This document shows, piece by piece, positions 47,409-57,189 of a stretch of 64,000 bases of DNA. The DNA lies in contig NZ_JADCUC010000003.1 in the NCBI RefSeq assembly GCF_016464365.1, positions 62,001-126,000 on the forward strand, in the 5' to 3' direction. Position 1 is the first letter of the stretch. Each line of letters opens with the position of its first letter. The notes beneath the pieces were generated by a model. That model was not told the origin of the DNA and did not search any database. It saw only the letters and a list, made by a program, of their open reading frames with translations. The DNA comes from Sandaracinobacteroides hominis (GTDB lineage: Bacteria > Pseudomonadota > Alphaproteobacteria > Sphingomonadales > Sphingomonadaceae). A program made the translations under genes and the position numbers.

Positions 47409-50258
47409 ATGCACACGGCATTTCAGTTTCAGCCGCGACGCAGCCGGGTTTCGGCACTTCTGGCCACCACGCTTCTGACCACCTTTGCCGCCCCCGCGCT
47501 GGCACAGGTGACGGCGACAGCTGCCGAGCAGACCGGATATGACGACATCATCGTCACCGGCTCGCAAATCGCCCGCTCCGGCTTCGATACGCCCACCCCG
47601 GTCACCGTCATTGGCGTGGCCGATTTCGAACGCGTCGCCGCGCCCAACATCGCCGACGCGCTGAACCAGCTCCCGGCGCTGAAGGCCAGCGCAACGCCCT
47701 CTTCCAGTACCAACCTGTCGAAGATCGCCGGCGCCAACTATATGGACTTGCGCGGTCTCACCTACCTGCGCACCCTCACCCTCGTCGATGGCAAGCGCTA
47801 TATCCCGGCCTCCCCCGAAGGCGTCATCAACGTCAACACCATCCCGCAGGCGGCGATCAGCTCGGTCGAAGTCGTCACCGGCGGCGCCTCGGCCGTCTAT
47901 GGCTCCGATGCCGTCGCCGGCGTCGTCAACTTCAAGCTCGACGACAAGCTGCAGGGCCTGCGCGGGAATGCCCAGTTCGGCATCAGCGACTATGGAGACC
48001 GCGAGAATTACCTCGCCTCCGTCGCCGCAGGCACCAAATTCGGCGGCGGCCGCGGCCATGTCCTCGTCGGCGCGGAATATGCCAAGTCCAAGGGCGTTCC
48101 CCGCGTCGGCAGCCGGCCCTGGGGCGACTAGACCGTCATCAACAACCCCGCCTACACCAGCACCAACAACGAGCCCATGTATATCCTGGTGCCGGATGCC
48201 CGCGTTTCCAACGCCGCCTATGGTGGCGTCATCAACAGCGCAGTCGGCCCCAACGGCACGGCGCTTTTGCGCGGCATCCAGTTCCTGGGCAACGGCCAGA
48301 CAGGTCCGTTCGACTATGGAACCCTCACCACGGCCACGTCGCAACAGGGCGGCAGCGGCGTCAACAACACCAACGATCTCGTGCTGGAACAGCCCTATGA
48401 ACGCTGGGCCGTGCTGGCCAAGGCCGAATACGAGCTCTCCGACTCCTTCACCCTCTATGGTCGCGGCAGCTACGCCGGCTCGAAGATGATCGGCGACAGC
48501 ATCATCGGCAACGACCAGATCACCATCCGCAGCGAAAATGTCTTCATCCCCACCCCCGTCCGCGCGATCCTCAACGCCAACCCGGGTATCACCAGTTTCG
48601 TCATGGGCCGCTCGCTCAACGATTACGCCCGCGGCTATTTCGATCAGGATGTCTGGTCGTGGCAGGCGGTCGGCGGTGTGAAGGGCAATATCATCGGCTC
48701 GTGGAACTATGATTTCGCCCTCACCTACGGGAAGAGCCGCAACAAGACGGTCTTCATGGACAGCCGCAACACCCAGGCCTGGCTCCGCGCCGTCGATGCC
48801 GTCGACAACCCGGCCACTCCCGGCGTCGTCGATCCGATCTGCCGCTCGACCATCACCAACCCCGGCAATGGCTGCATCCCGCTCAACCTGTTCGGGGTCA
48901 TCCAGCCGGGCGAGCAGGCGGCCGCGATCGCCAGCATCCTGGGGCCGTCCGTCCGCGACTGGCATCAGACGCAAACCACCCTCGATTTCCTCGTTCGCGG
49001 GGATGTGATCAACCTGCCCGCAGGCGCCGTGGCTTTCGCGGGCGGCATCCATTGGCGCAAGTTCATCAGCGAAACGACGTCCGATCCGATCTCCGCCTCG
49101 CGGCCGAACGGCTCCACCGTCTATCGCGTGGGCAACACCATTCCGTTCCGCGGCACGCAGGATGTGGTGGAGGCCTTCGGCGAAGTTCTGATCCCGGTCC
49201 TCGCCGACCTGCCCTTCGCCAAGCAGCTCGACCTCAGCCTCGCCGGCCGCATCACCGACTACAAGACATCCGGGCAGGTCGAGACCTGGAAGGTCGGCGT
49301 CAACTACGCCGTCACCGATGCCCTGCGCCTGCGCGCCACCCGCTCGCGTGACATCCGCGCGCCAAACATTCAAGAGATGTTCGCCGCCGGGCAGACGCTG
49401 ATCTATGGTATCAACGACGCTGCCCGCAACGAAAGCTACACCGTCTCCGCCACCCAGGGCGGCAACCCCTATCTGAAGCCGGAAAAGGCCGACACCTTCA
49501 CGGCAGGCATGGTGCTTTCGCCGATCTCGCAGCTGCGCTTCTCGGTCGACTATTACAACATCGAGATCGAAGGCGCGATCGCCGCCCTCACCGCCCAGCA
49601 GATCGCCACGCTCTGCTTCAACGGCGATCAGGCCATCTGCCAGCTGATCACCCGCGAACCCGTCACCGACGGCATCAGCCCGGGCAGGATCACCGGCATG
49701 CGCCTTGCACCGGCCAACTTCCAGAGCATCAAGACGAAGGGCGTCGACTTCGAGGCCGCCTACAACTTCCCGCTCTGGAACGGCACCTTCGATATCCGTG
49801 TGCTCGCCACCTATGTGAAGCAGCTGGATCTCATCGGCATAGCCGGCTCCACCACCAAGCTCGCCGGCAACATGGCGCAGCCGCTGATCGACGGCGTAAA
49901 CGGCACACCGCACTGGCGTGGCCAGGCCGTGCTCGGCTACTCCACCGACGCCTTCCGCGCCAACGTAACCGGCCGCTACGTCGGCGGCGGCGTCGTCACG
50001 CGCGACTTCATCGCCAGCAAGCCCGACGTGCCGATCACCGATCCGATCAACGCCAAGAACCGGCTCTACATCGATCTCTCGGGCGAAGTCGGCCTGTTCA
50101 GCGTCGGCGCAGAGGGCAAGGTCTCGCTCTACGGCGCGATCCAGAACCTCTTCAACACCGATCCGCCGGTCACCGGCTACGACGGCTATGGCGCACCCCG
50201 CCAACTGTTCGACCTGATCGGCCGCCAGTACAACATCGGCGTCCGCGTCACGCTCTAG
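47409..50258 (+). pseudogene. TonB-dependent receptor split by an in-frame amber codon
   Basis: A 950-codon TBDR frame, intact except for TAG at 48129-48131. The first part has a signal peptide (SALLATTLLTTFAAPALAQV), the TonB box region YDDIIVTGSQIARSGF and the plug (ALNQLPALKA; VEVVTGGASAVYGSDAVAG). Immediately after the stop the same frame continues (TVINNPAYTSTNNEPMYILV) into a full barrel that ends GVRVTL. Nothing else is damaged, so this is a very recent nonsense mutation, a sequencing error, or a suppressed amber codon. The annotated substrate class is unknown; its co-location with peptidase genes suggests oligopeptide uptake. It heads an operon with the class A-like gene. Confidence 0.8.
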
Positions 50259-50290
50259 GCATCGAAGCCACGGCCAGAAGAGGAGTTGCA

Positions 50291-51316
50291 ATGTTCCGAA
50301 TGAAGACGCTGGCCGTGGCTGGCCTGCTCGCAACCGCGGCGATCATCGCCCCGCCGCTGACGGTCGCCGCCCATGCCCAGGCCGGCACCCCCGCCGGACA
50401 GGCCGCGCTTGCCGCCCAGTTCGCCAGGCTCGCGCAGCAGACAGACGGCAGCGTCGGCGTCGCCGTGCAAAAGGTCGGCTCGAAGGAGATGATCACCCTC
50501 AACAAGGGTGTCACCTACCCTATGGCCAGCACCTTCAAGATCGCGGTGGCCGGCCGCATCTTCGAACGCATCGACAAGGGCGAGCTCAAACTCGACCAGA
50601 TGATATACGTCGATCCGAAGCTGGTGGTAAATTCCGACGGCATCGCCCGCTTCGCGCCGCATGCGGGTGTGTCGCTGTCGCTGCACAACCTGCTCGAACT
50701 GATGTTGACCCGGAGCGACAACACGGCAACCGACGTGCTTACGGCACTCGCCGGGGGCCCGGCGGTGGTGACGGACTGGGTCAAGCGGCAAGGCGTCTCC
50801 GGACAGCGCATCGACGCAGACACCGCCCACCTCATTTACCGCGCGCTCGACATCACGCCGGGCCCCGGCACCTTCGCCGAGAACATCCAGGCCGCCTTCA
50901 AGGCCGACCCGAGCAAACAGGAACGCGACCAGAAGCGCCTGCCCAACAAGCCCTTCAACGACGACCCGCGAGACGCTTCCACACCCGAAGCCATGGTCCA
51001 GCTCCTCCTTGCCATCGAAAGCGGCAAGGCGCTCAGCCCGGCCAGCACCAGGGAACTGCTGGCGATCATGGAGCGCTGCATCACCGGCGAGAAGCGCCTG
51101 AAAGGACTTCTGCCCGCCAACACCGTCGTCGCCCACAAGACCGGCACATTGATGAGCATCGCCAACGATGTCGGCCTGATGACCATGCCAGATGGCAGCA
51201 AGGTCGCCATCGCCGTCTTCGTGAAGGGCGACACCAAGGGCGTCGAGACGCAGGAGCGCGTCATCGCCGAAATGGCCCGCACCGCCTATAATTACTACGT
51301 CCTCGGCGGCCGCTGA
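50291..51316 (+). CDS. Class A beta-lactamase-fold protein lacking the deacylation glutamate
   Basis: A 341-residue exported serine enzyme. The signal peptide (MKTLAVAGLLATAAIIAPPL) ends near AHAQ. Motifs are STFK (Ser80, Lys83), SDN (142-144) and KTG (283-285). The position of the class A ExxLN motif (after RLD) reads RIDADTAHLIY (from Arg173), so the deacylating Glu and Asn are not there; instead an insertion follows before PRDASTPEAM. It should acylate on substrates but not turn over as a beta-lactamase; a DD-peptidase or peptide-amide role is more likely. ATG 50291 follows AGGAG, 32 bp after the TBDR. TGATG overlap joins the next gene. Confidence 0.85.
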   Translation: MFRMKTLAVAGLLATAAIIAPPLTVAAHAQAGTPAGQAALAAQFARLAQQTDGSVGVAVQKVGSKEMITLNKGVTYPMASTFKIAVAGRIFERIDKGELKLDQMIYVDPKLVVNSDGIARFAPHAGVSLSLHNLLELMLTRSDNTATDVLTALAGGPAVVTDWVKRQGVSGQRIDADTAHLIYRALDITPGPGTFAENIQAAFKADPSKQERDQKRLPNKPFNDDPRDASTPEAMVQLLLAIESGKALSPASTRELLAIMERCITGEKRLKGLLPANTVVAHKTGTLMSIANDVGLMTMPDGSKVAIAVFVKGDTKGVETQERVIAEMARTAYNYYVLGGR

Positions 51317-53643
51317 TGCGCGCGATCTGGGCGGCGCTGCTGCTGGCGGGCGCGGCTCCGCAGGCTCTTGCCCAACCCGCTACGACGCCAACCATCGCCC
51401 CTGTCGCGCTGGCGCAGGCCACGGCCGCTATCGAGGCGGCCGCCCAGGCTGAACTGGCCGACAAGCAGATCCCGTCCATCGCCATCGCCCTCATCGACAG
51501 GAACGGCACCATCTGTAGCAAGGCCTGGGGCAAGGCCGACACGGCCGGCAAGCTCGCCGCCACCCCGCAAACACTCTACCGCGCCGGCTCCATCAGCAAG
51601 CTCTTCACCGACATCGCGGTCATGCGCCTGGTCGAGCAGGGCAGGGTCGACCTCGACGCTCCCGTCACCACCTATCTCCCCGAATTTCGCCCCATCAACC
51701 CGTTCGGCGTTCCGATCACCCTGCGCCAGTTGATGACTCATCGCAGCGGCCTCGTCCGCGAACCGCCGCGCGGCCACTATTTCGATTATGCAGCGATGGG
51801 CCAGCCTGACGCCGTCGCCAGTCTCAACGAAACCACCCTTGTCGCGAAACCCGGCAGCGTCACCAAATACTCCAACGCCGGCATCGCCGTGGTCGGCGAA
51901 GTCGTCGCCCGAGTCACCGGCCTGCCCTACGAACAGGCCGTCTCCAGACTTGTCCTGGAACCGCTGGCGATGGGTGCCAGCGGCTTCAGCCTCGCCGCCC
52001 TCAAATCCCCGGTCGCCAGCTCGCAGATGGCCTCCTTCGACGGCGGCCGCTGGGAGGCCCCGCCGCTGGAGCTCGGCACGCCCGCCGCCGGCAGCCTCTA
52101 CACCAGCGCCACCGACCTCGCCCGCTTTGCCCAGGCCATGCTGAACGGCGGCAAGCCCCTGCTCACCCCCGCCAGCGTCAGCGAAATGTGGCGCGAGCAA
52201 TATACGCCCGCAGGCGGCCGCCGCTTCGGCCTTGGCTTCGCGCTTGGCGAACTGGACGGCAAGCGCACGGTCGGCCACGGCGGCGCCGTCTATGGCCACG
52301 TCGCCGACCTCCGCCTCCTGCCCGAAGCAGGCCTCGCGACGGTGGTGCTCGCAACCGTCGATTCCAGTCCGGTAGCCGGCCGCCTCGGCAGCTTCGCACT
52401 CCGCACCCTGCAGGCCGCCCGACAGGGAAAACCGCTCCCGATCTGGCAACGCACCACCGCCATAACCGGCGACGAGGCCGTGCGCCTCTCCGGTCGCTAT
52501 GTCGACGGTGCGGACAGCGTCAACCTCCGCATCTTCGACGGCGGCCTCGTCCTGGACGCCCCCGAACGCGCAGCGGAAGTGCGCAAGCTCGGCGCCAATT
52601 TTGTCCTCGATGACGTCCAGCTTTTCGACGACAAACTGGCCTTTGCCGCCAACACGGTCACGCTCGGCAACCGCACCTACCGGCGCGCCGAATGGCCCCG
52701 GCCGAAACCGCCCGAACCGGAACTTGCCGCACTGATCGGTGAATATGGCTGGGATTACAACGTGCTGCGCATCTACGAGCGCGACGGCAAGCCGTATGTC
52801 CGCATCGAATGGACCGATTGGCTACCGCTAACGCGCCTCGCCGCAGACCAGTATGCCTTCCCCGCGGATCGCGGCCTTTATCCGCTGGAATCCCTGAAGT
52901 TCGAGCGCGACTCCAACGGCAAGGTGACGGCGGCCATGCTAGGCGCCATCCGCTTCCGGCGTCGTGATTTCGGCGCCGACGCGGAGGCGATGATCCGCGC
53001 GGCGATGAACACCGGCATCGACAGCCTGCGCGCCAACGCGCAGAAGGCCACGCCGCCCGTCGAACCGCCAAAGCCCACAAACCTCACCCCGCTCGCCAGC
53101 ATCGATCCGACCCTCCGTTTCGATATCCGTTATGCCACGACCAACAATTTCATGGGCAAGCAGATCTACGAACAGCCCGGCGCCTTCCTGCAGCTATCCG
53201 CAGCCCAGGCCGTGGGCCGCATCCACCGGAAGCTGCAGCAGCAGGGCTTTGGCCTGCTTATCCACGACGCCTATCGCCCCTGGTATGTCACGAAGATGTT
53301 CTGGGACGCGACGCCCGAAGCAAACCGCATGTTCGTCGCCGACCCGTCGAAAGGCTCCCGCCACAACCGCGGTGCGGCCGTCGACCTGACCTTGTTCGAT
53401 CTCGCAACGGGCAAACCCATCGTCACCACCGGCCGCTACGACGAATTTTCCAGCCGTTCCTACTCCAACTATGTCGGCGGCTCCGACGAACAACGCTGGC
53501 TGCGCGAGGTGTTGCGCAACGCGATGGAAGGCGATGGCTTTACCGTCTATCCGCAGGAATGGTGGCACTTCGACCAGATCGGCTGGGAACGCTACCCGAT
53601 CGGCAATGCCCGCTTCAGCGAGATCACCCCAAAAGCGCCCTGA
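51316..53643 (+). CDS. Secreted serine hydrolase fused to a VanX-like D-Ala-D-Ala dipeptidase
   Basis: A 775-residue two-enzyme fusion. A signal peptide (MRAIWAALLLAGAAPQALAQ) is followed by a class C beta-lactamase-fold domain (residues about 35-390) with SISK (Ser92, Lys95), YSN (Tyr185) and HGG near 320. A beta-rich linker follows (about 425-570). Residues about 575-775 form an M15D dipeptidase: DAYRPW, SRHNRGAAVD (His683, Asp690) and EWWH (Glu748, His751), with the same spacing as VanX zinc ligands. Both halves act on D-Ala-containing peptides, so the protein could trim D-Ala then split D-Ala-D-Ala. ATG shares one base with the preceding stop; the end overlaps the adenosine kinase gene by 20 nt. 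Confidence 0.88.
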   Translation: MRAIWAALLLAGAAPQALAQPATTPTIAPVALAQATAAIEAAAQAELADKQIPSIAIALIDRNGTICSKAWGKADTAGKLAATPQTLYRAGSISKLFTDIAVMRLVEQGRVDLDAPVTTYLPEFRPINPFGVPITLRQLMTHRSGLVREPPRGHYFDYAAMGQPDAVASLNETTLVAKPGSVTKYSNAGIAVVGEVVARVTGLPYEQAVSRLVLEPLAMGASGFSLAALKSPVASSQMASFDGGRWEAPPLELGTPAAGSLYTSATDLARFAQAMLNGGKPLLTPASVSEMWREQYTPAGGRRFGLGFALGELDGKRTVGHGGAVYGHVADLRLLPEAGLATVVLATVDSSPVAGRLGSFALRTLQAARQGKPLPIWQRTTAITGDEAVRLSGRYVDGADSVNLRIFDGGLVLDAPERAAEVRKLGANFVLDDVQLFDDKLAFAANTVTLGNRTYRRAEWPRPKPPEPELAALIGEYGWDYNVLRIYERDGKPYVRIEWTDWLPLTRLAADQYAFPADRGLYPLESLKFERDSNGKVTAAMLGAIRFRRRDFGADAEAMIRAAMNTGIDSLRANAQKATPPVEPPKPTNLTPLASIDPTLRFDIRYATTNNFMGKQIYEQPGAFLQLSAAQAVGRIHRKLQQQGFGLLIHDAYRPWYVTKMFWDATPEANRMFVADPSKGSRHNRGAAVDLTLFDLATGKPIVTTGRYDEFSSRSYSNYVGGSDEQRWLREVLRNAMEGDGFTVYPQEWWHFDQIGWERYPIGNARFSEITPKAP

Positions 53644-54616
53644 CCCGCGCCTTCAGGTCCGCCTCTGGCCGTGCACCATAATGCTCGATCACTTCGGCGG
53701 CCGCGATGGTTCCCATCACTGCGCAGGATTTCAGGTCACGCCCCTGGGTGAAGCCCGAAAGGAACCCGGCCGCAAACAGATCGCCAGCCCCGGTCGTATC
53801 CAGCACGCGCACGGCGGGCGTGATCGGCACTTCCGAGCGGCCCGAGCCGTTCACCACCACGGCACCCTTTTCGCTCCGTGTCACCACGGCCAACGGCACG
53901 ATCGCCGCAAGTCCGGCCACCGCGGTCTCGAAATCGTCGGTCTGGAACAGGCTTTTCGCTTCGTTCTCATTGGCGAAGGCGATGTCCACCAGCCCCGCCT
54001 GCATCATCTCGATGAACTCGGCGCGATGCCCTTCCACGCAAAACACATCCGACAGCGTCAGCGCCACCTTGCGGCCGTGCGCGTGGGCAATTGCCTTCGC
54101 CTTGCGGATGGCGCGGATCGGCGCCGGCGGATCCCACAGATAGCCCTCGAAATAGGTCACCTGCGCGGCCTTCACCATTGCCTCGTCGACGTCGCCCTCG
54201 TCCACTTCCTGGCAAGAGCCGAGATAGGTGCTCATCGTCCGCTGTGCGTCGGGCGAAACCACGATCAGGCACTGCCCGGTAGGCGGGCCGTCGGTTGCCG
54301 CCGGGGTGCGATAATCCACGCCCGACGCGCGGATGTCATGCGCAAAAACCTTGCCCAGCTGGTCGTCGGAAACCCGCCCGATGAACGCAGCACGCCCGCC
54401 CAGCGCCGCGATTCCCGCCGTCGTATTCGCGGCAGACCCGCCCGAAATCTCCCGCCCCGGCCCCATCTTCGCATACAGCGCGGCCGCCTCATCGGCGGAG
54501 ATCAGCCGCATGGAGCCCTTTGGAATCCGGTTGGCTTCCAGAAACTGGTCGGGGTGCGAAACGATGACGTCAACAATGGCATTGCCGATGGCGAGAACGT
54601 CGAAACTGTCAGCCAA
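53624..54616 (-). CDS. Adenosine kinase / PfkB-family sugar kinase
   Basis: A 330-residue ribokinase-family kinase. The N-terminal GNAIVDVIV and GGSAANTTAGIAALGG motifs and the C-terminal DTTGAGDLFAAGFLSGF anion-hole motif are complete, with catalytic Asp in GAGD. The closest known group in alphaproteobacteria is annotated as adenosine kinase; another nucleoside or sugar substrate remains possible. It is convergent with the fusion hydrolase, overlapping by 20 nt, and unrelated to the D-amino acid locus in function. The right end faces a lipoprotein gene 85 bp away. Confidence 0.85.
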   Translation of the reverse strand: MADSFDVLAIGNAIVDVIVSHPDQFLEANRIPKGSMRLISADEAAALYAKMGPGREISGGSAANTTAGIAALGGRAAFIGRVSDDQLGKVFAHDIRASGVDYRTPAATDGPPTGQCLIVVSPDAQRTMSTYLGSCQEVDEGDVDEAMVKAAQVTYFEGYLWDPPAPIRAIRKAKAIAHAHGRKVALTLSDVFCVEGHRAEFIEMMQAGLVDIAFANENEAKSLFQTDDFETAVAGLAAIVPLAVVTRSEKGAVVVNGSGRSEVPITPAVRVLDTTGAGDLFAAGFLSGFTQGRDLKSCAVMGTIAAAEVIEHYGARPEADLKARVRALLG

Positions 54617-54701
54617 GTGGGGCTCCTAGTGCGCTAAGGCGTGCGGGAAGGCGTTTTGGCGCCGCTAGCATCGGCAGCGCCCACTGGCTAGAGCGGCACA
54701 T

Positions 54702-55109
54702 ATGTCGCGCCTTCCCCTCCCCCTTCTCGCACTCGCCCTCCTCGCCGGATGCGCCACCACGCCGGCTGCAGTGGTGCAGGCGCCGCCTCCGCCACCGCCA
54801 GGCATGGAGCAGCTTCTCGGCCAGCCGGCGGAAACGGCAACCAAGCTGCTCGGCACGCCCCGCCTCGACCGCCGCGAAGGCCCCGCCCGCCAGCTGCAGT
54901 TCACCGGCGGCTGTGTCCTCGATGTCTATTATTATCCCGGCGTCGGCACCGTGCCGGTCGCCACCCATGCCGACAGCCGGCTGGCAGACGGCCGCGATTT
55001 CGCGCCGGGCGAATGCCTGCAGATGCTGATCAACGCCCGCAAGGTGGCCGTCACCCCCGTCCCTCCGGCACCGGCGCCCCCGAGGAAACCGGTCCGCAAG
55101 CGCAGCTAA
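54702..55109 (+). CDS. Small proline-rich lipoprotein
   Basis: A 135-residue protein with a lipoprotein signal peptide (MSRLPLPLLALALLAGCATT; lipobox LAGC, Cys17) and a Pro-rich stretch (APPPPPPG) just after. A compact middle region (LLGTPRLDRREGPARQLQFT then GGCVLDVYYYPG) looks like the small SmpA/OmlA-type or a DUF-type beta fold. The C-terminus is Pro/Lys/Arg-rich. Likely anchored in the outer membrane or inner membrane outer leaflet; function unknown. Its TAA overlaps the hisD stop by 4 nt. Confidence 0.75.
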   Translation: MSRLPLPLLALALLAGCATTPAAVVQAPPPPPPGMEQLLGQPAETATKLLGTPRLDRREGPARQLQFTGGCVLDVYYYPGVGTVPVATHADSRLADGRDFAPGECLQMLINARKVAVTPVPPAPAPPRKPVRKRS

Positions 55110-56395
55110 CGCTCCCGGCGTATCCGCACCGCCAGCGCGTGCGCCGCCAGCCCCTCGGCATCGGCCAGCGTTGCGGTCGCTTCGCCCAGCGCCGCCAATC
55201 CTTGCGCTCCGGCATCCAGCCAGGTCGTCCGCTTCATGAAATTATGCACCCCCAGCCCGCCGGAAAACCGCGCGCGGCGACCGGTCGGCAGCACATGGTT
55301 CGGCCCGCCGATATAGTCGCCCACCGGTTCCGGTGTATGCGCGCCCAGAAAGATCGAGCCGGCATGGCGGATGGCGGCAAACATCGGCGCCGGGTCTGCC
55401 AGCATCAGCTCGACATGTTCCGCCGCCAGCGCATCGGCGAGCGCTGCCGCTTCGGCCAGCTCATCCACCACGATCACGGCGCCATAGGCATCCCAGCTCT
55501 CCCGGGCGACCGCTTCGGTCGCCAGCGTCGGAAGCAACCGCTCCACCCACTCCACCACGGCATCCGCCAGGGTCGCGCTGTCGGTAATCAGGATCGATTG
55601 CGCCACCGGGTCATGCTCCGCCTGCGACAACAGGTCGGCGGCAATCCAGTCCGCCCGCGCCGAGGCATCTGCAATCACCAGAATTTCGCTGGGTCCCGCC
55701 ACCATATCGATGCCGACGGTGCCGTAAAGCTGCCGCTTCGCCTCGGCGACCCAGGCATTTCCCGGACCCACGATCATGTCGCACTTCGGCAAGGGCGTGG
55801 TGCCGAACGCCAGGGCCGCAATCGCCTGCGCCCCGCCGATCCGATAGATGCGCGAAACCCCGGCCAGCTCGGCCGCCAGCATTGCCAACGGGTTCAGCCG
55901 ACCGTCCGGCGTCGGCGTCACCATCACCAGCTCGTCCACGCCCGCCACCTGCGCCGGAATCGCATTCATCAGCACCGAAGACGGATAGGCAGCCCGCCCG
56001 CCCGGCACATAGAGCCCCGCCCGCTCGACCGGAGTCCAGCGCCAGCCGGCCTTCACGCCGGTCGCATCCGTGTAGCTGCCATCGGCGGGCTTCTGCGCCG
56101 CATGGAAGGCACGAATGCGTGCAGCCGCCAGCTCCAGGGCCTCGCGGTCGGCCGCCGGCACCCGCGCCACTGCCGCCCGCCGCTCGCTGTCGCGCACCTC
56201 GACGCTGTCCCGCGTGATATCCACGCGATCGAACCGCCGCGTCAGATCGGCAACCGCCGAAAATCCCTCGCCGCGGATCCGCTCCAATATGGCCGCCACC
56301 TGTCCGCCTACGCCCCGGTCAGGCTCCCGCGTATCGGCCACCAGCGCTGCAAAGCGCGCCGCGAAATCCGTGGTCCCGCCATGCAGCCGCTGCAT
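55106..56395 (-). CDS. hisD: Histidinol dehydrogenase
   Basis: HisD carries out the last two oxidations of histidine synthesis (histidinol to histidine). The 429-residue protein holds AGLYVPGGRAAYPSSVLMNA, the NAD region RIYRIGGAQAIAALAFGT, GPGNAWVAEAKRQLYG, the zinc and catalytic segment (LSQAEHDP) and the signature GPNHVLPTGRRARFSGGL. ATG 56393-56395 shares one base with the hisG stop (TGATG), so the hisG-hisD pair is coupled. The 3' end overlaps the convergent lipoprotein gene. Confidence 0.97.
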   Translation of the reverse strand: MQRLHGGTTDFAARFAALVADTREPDRGVGGQVAAILERIRGEGFSAVADLTRRFDRVDITRDSVEVRDSERRAAVARVPAADREALELAAARIRAFHAAQKPADGSYTDATGVKAGWRWTPVERAGLYVPGGRAAYPSSVLMNAIPAQVAGVDELVMVTPTPDGRLNPLAMLAAELAGVSRIYRIGGAQAIAALAFGTTPLPKCDMIVGPGNAWVAEAKRQLYGTVGIDMVAGPSEILVIADASARADWIAADLLSQAEHDPVAQSILITDSATLADAVVEWVERLLPTLATEAVARESWDAYGAVIVVDELAEAAALADALAAEHVELMLADPAPMFAAIRHAGSIFLGAHTPEPVGDYIGGPNHVLPTGRRARFSGGLGVHNFMKRTTWLDAGAQGLAALGEATATLADAEGLAAHALAVRIRRER

Positions 56396-57033
56396 CAGGC
56401 CGCCACCCGCGAACGAAAGGCGTCGACCAATTCGGTCACCGCCCCCATCGTCTTGAAGGCCGCCCGATTCACTACCAGCCGCGACGTCACCTCCAGGATG
56501 ATCTCGCGTTCCACCAGCCCGTTCTCCTTCAGCGTCTTGCCGGTGGAGACCAGATCGACAATGCGCGGCGCCAGCCCCAGAAGCGGCGCCAGCTCCATCG
56601 CCCCGTTCAGCTTCACGCACTCCGCCTGGATGCCCTGCGCGGCATAATGCGCCGCCGTCAGATGCGGATATTTCGTCGCCACCCGCACATGGCTCTCGGA
56701 CACAATGGGCGGCGTCCCAGCCGGCTCCGCCACTGACAAGCGGCAACGCCCGATCCCCAGATCCACAGGCGAATAGAGCTCGGAATAGGCAAATTCCGCC
56801 AGCACATCATTGCCGACGATGCCGATCTGCGCCGCACCAAAGGCCACGAAGGTCGCCACGTCGAAACTGCGCACGCGGATCACCGAAACGTCGGGCCGAT
56901 TGGTGGCAAACTTCAGCGCCCGGCTGTCCTCGTCGAACAGCGCCGGTTCCGGATGCACCCCCACCTCCGCCAGCAGCGGCAGGGCTTCCTTCAGGATTCG
57001 GCCTTTCGGCAGGGCGATCACAAGTGGTGTCAT
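56395..57033 (-). CDS. hisG: ATP phosphoribosyltransferase, short form
   Basis: HisG starts histidine synthesis by joining ATP and PRPP. The 212-residue length marks the short form without the C-terminal regulatory domain, which needs HisZ as a partner; HisZ is not in the window. ATG 57031-57033 ([20 protein letters not shown]) gives the conserved PKGRI start, followed by [11 protein letters not shown] and the PRPP-loop segment [16 protein letters not shown]. hisD follows with a TGATG overlap. Confidence 0.95.
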   Translation of the reverse strand: MTPLVIALPKGRILKEALPLLAEVGVHPEPALFDEDSRALKFATNRPDVSVIRVRSFDVATFVAFGAAQIGIVGNDVLAEFAYSELYSPVDLGIGRCRLSVAEPAGTPPIVSESHVRVATKYPHLTAAHYAAQGIQAECVKLNGAMELAPLLGLAPRIVDLVSTGKTLKENGLVEREIILEVTSRLVVNRAAFKTMGAVTELVDAFRSRVAA

Positions 57034-57189
57034 AGCGCCGCGGCCTATGCCGGGCTTCAAGGCTTGCGGCAACCGCGCTGGACGGTTATATGCCCAATCA
57101 ATTCCTGACAGCTAAGCCTCACAGGAACCTCCAGCCAACCGGCTGCGGGGCCAACCGGGGCATTGCCGAGTCGGGCCTGTGGAGCAAAA

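Noticed and set aside
48129-48131. Frameshift as the cause of the split TonB-dependent receptor
   Set aside because: Both halves are in the same reading frame and join across a single TAG, so it is a nonsense codon rather than an indel.
47208-50333. A roughly 1,040-codon minus-strand open frame opposite the second TBDR
   Set aside because: It mirrors the receptor codons and shows only the low-complexity Asp/Gly/Ala bias of antisense GC-rich DNA.
50291-51316. Straight annotation as an antibiotic-resistance beta-lactamase
   Set aside because: The deacylation Glu/Asn of class A enzymes are not found and the gene sits among peptide hydrolases.
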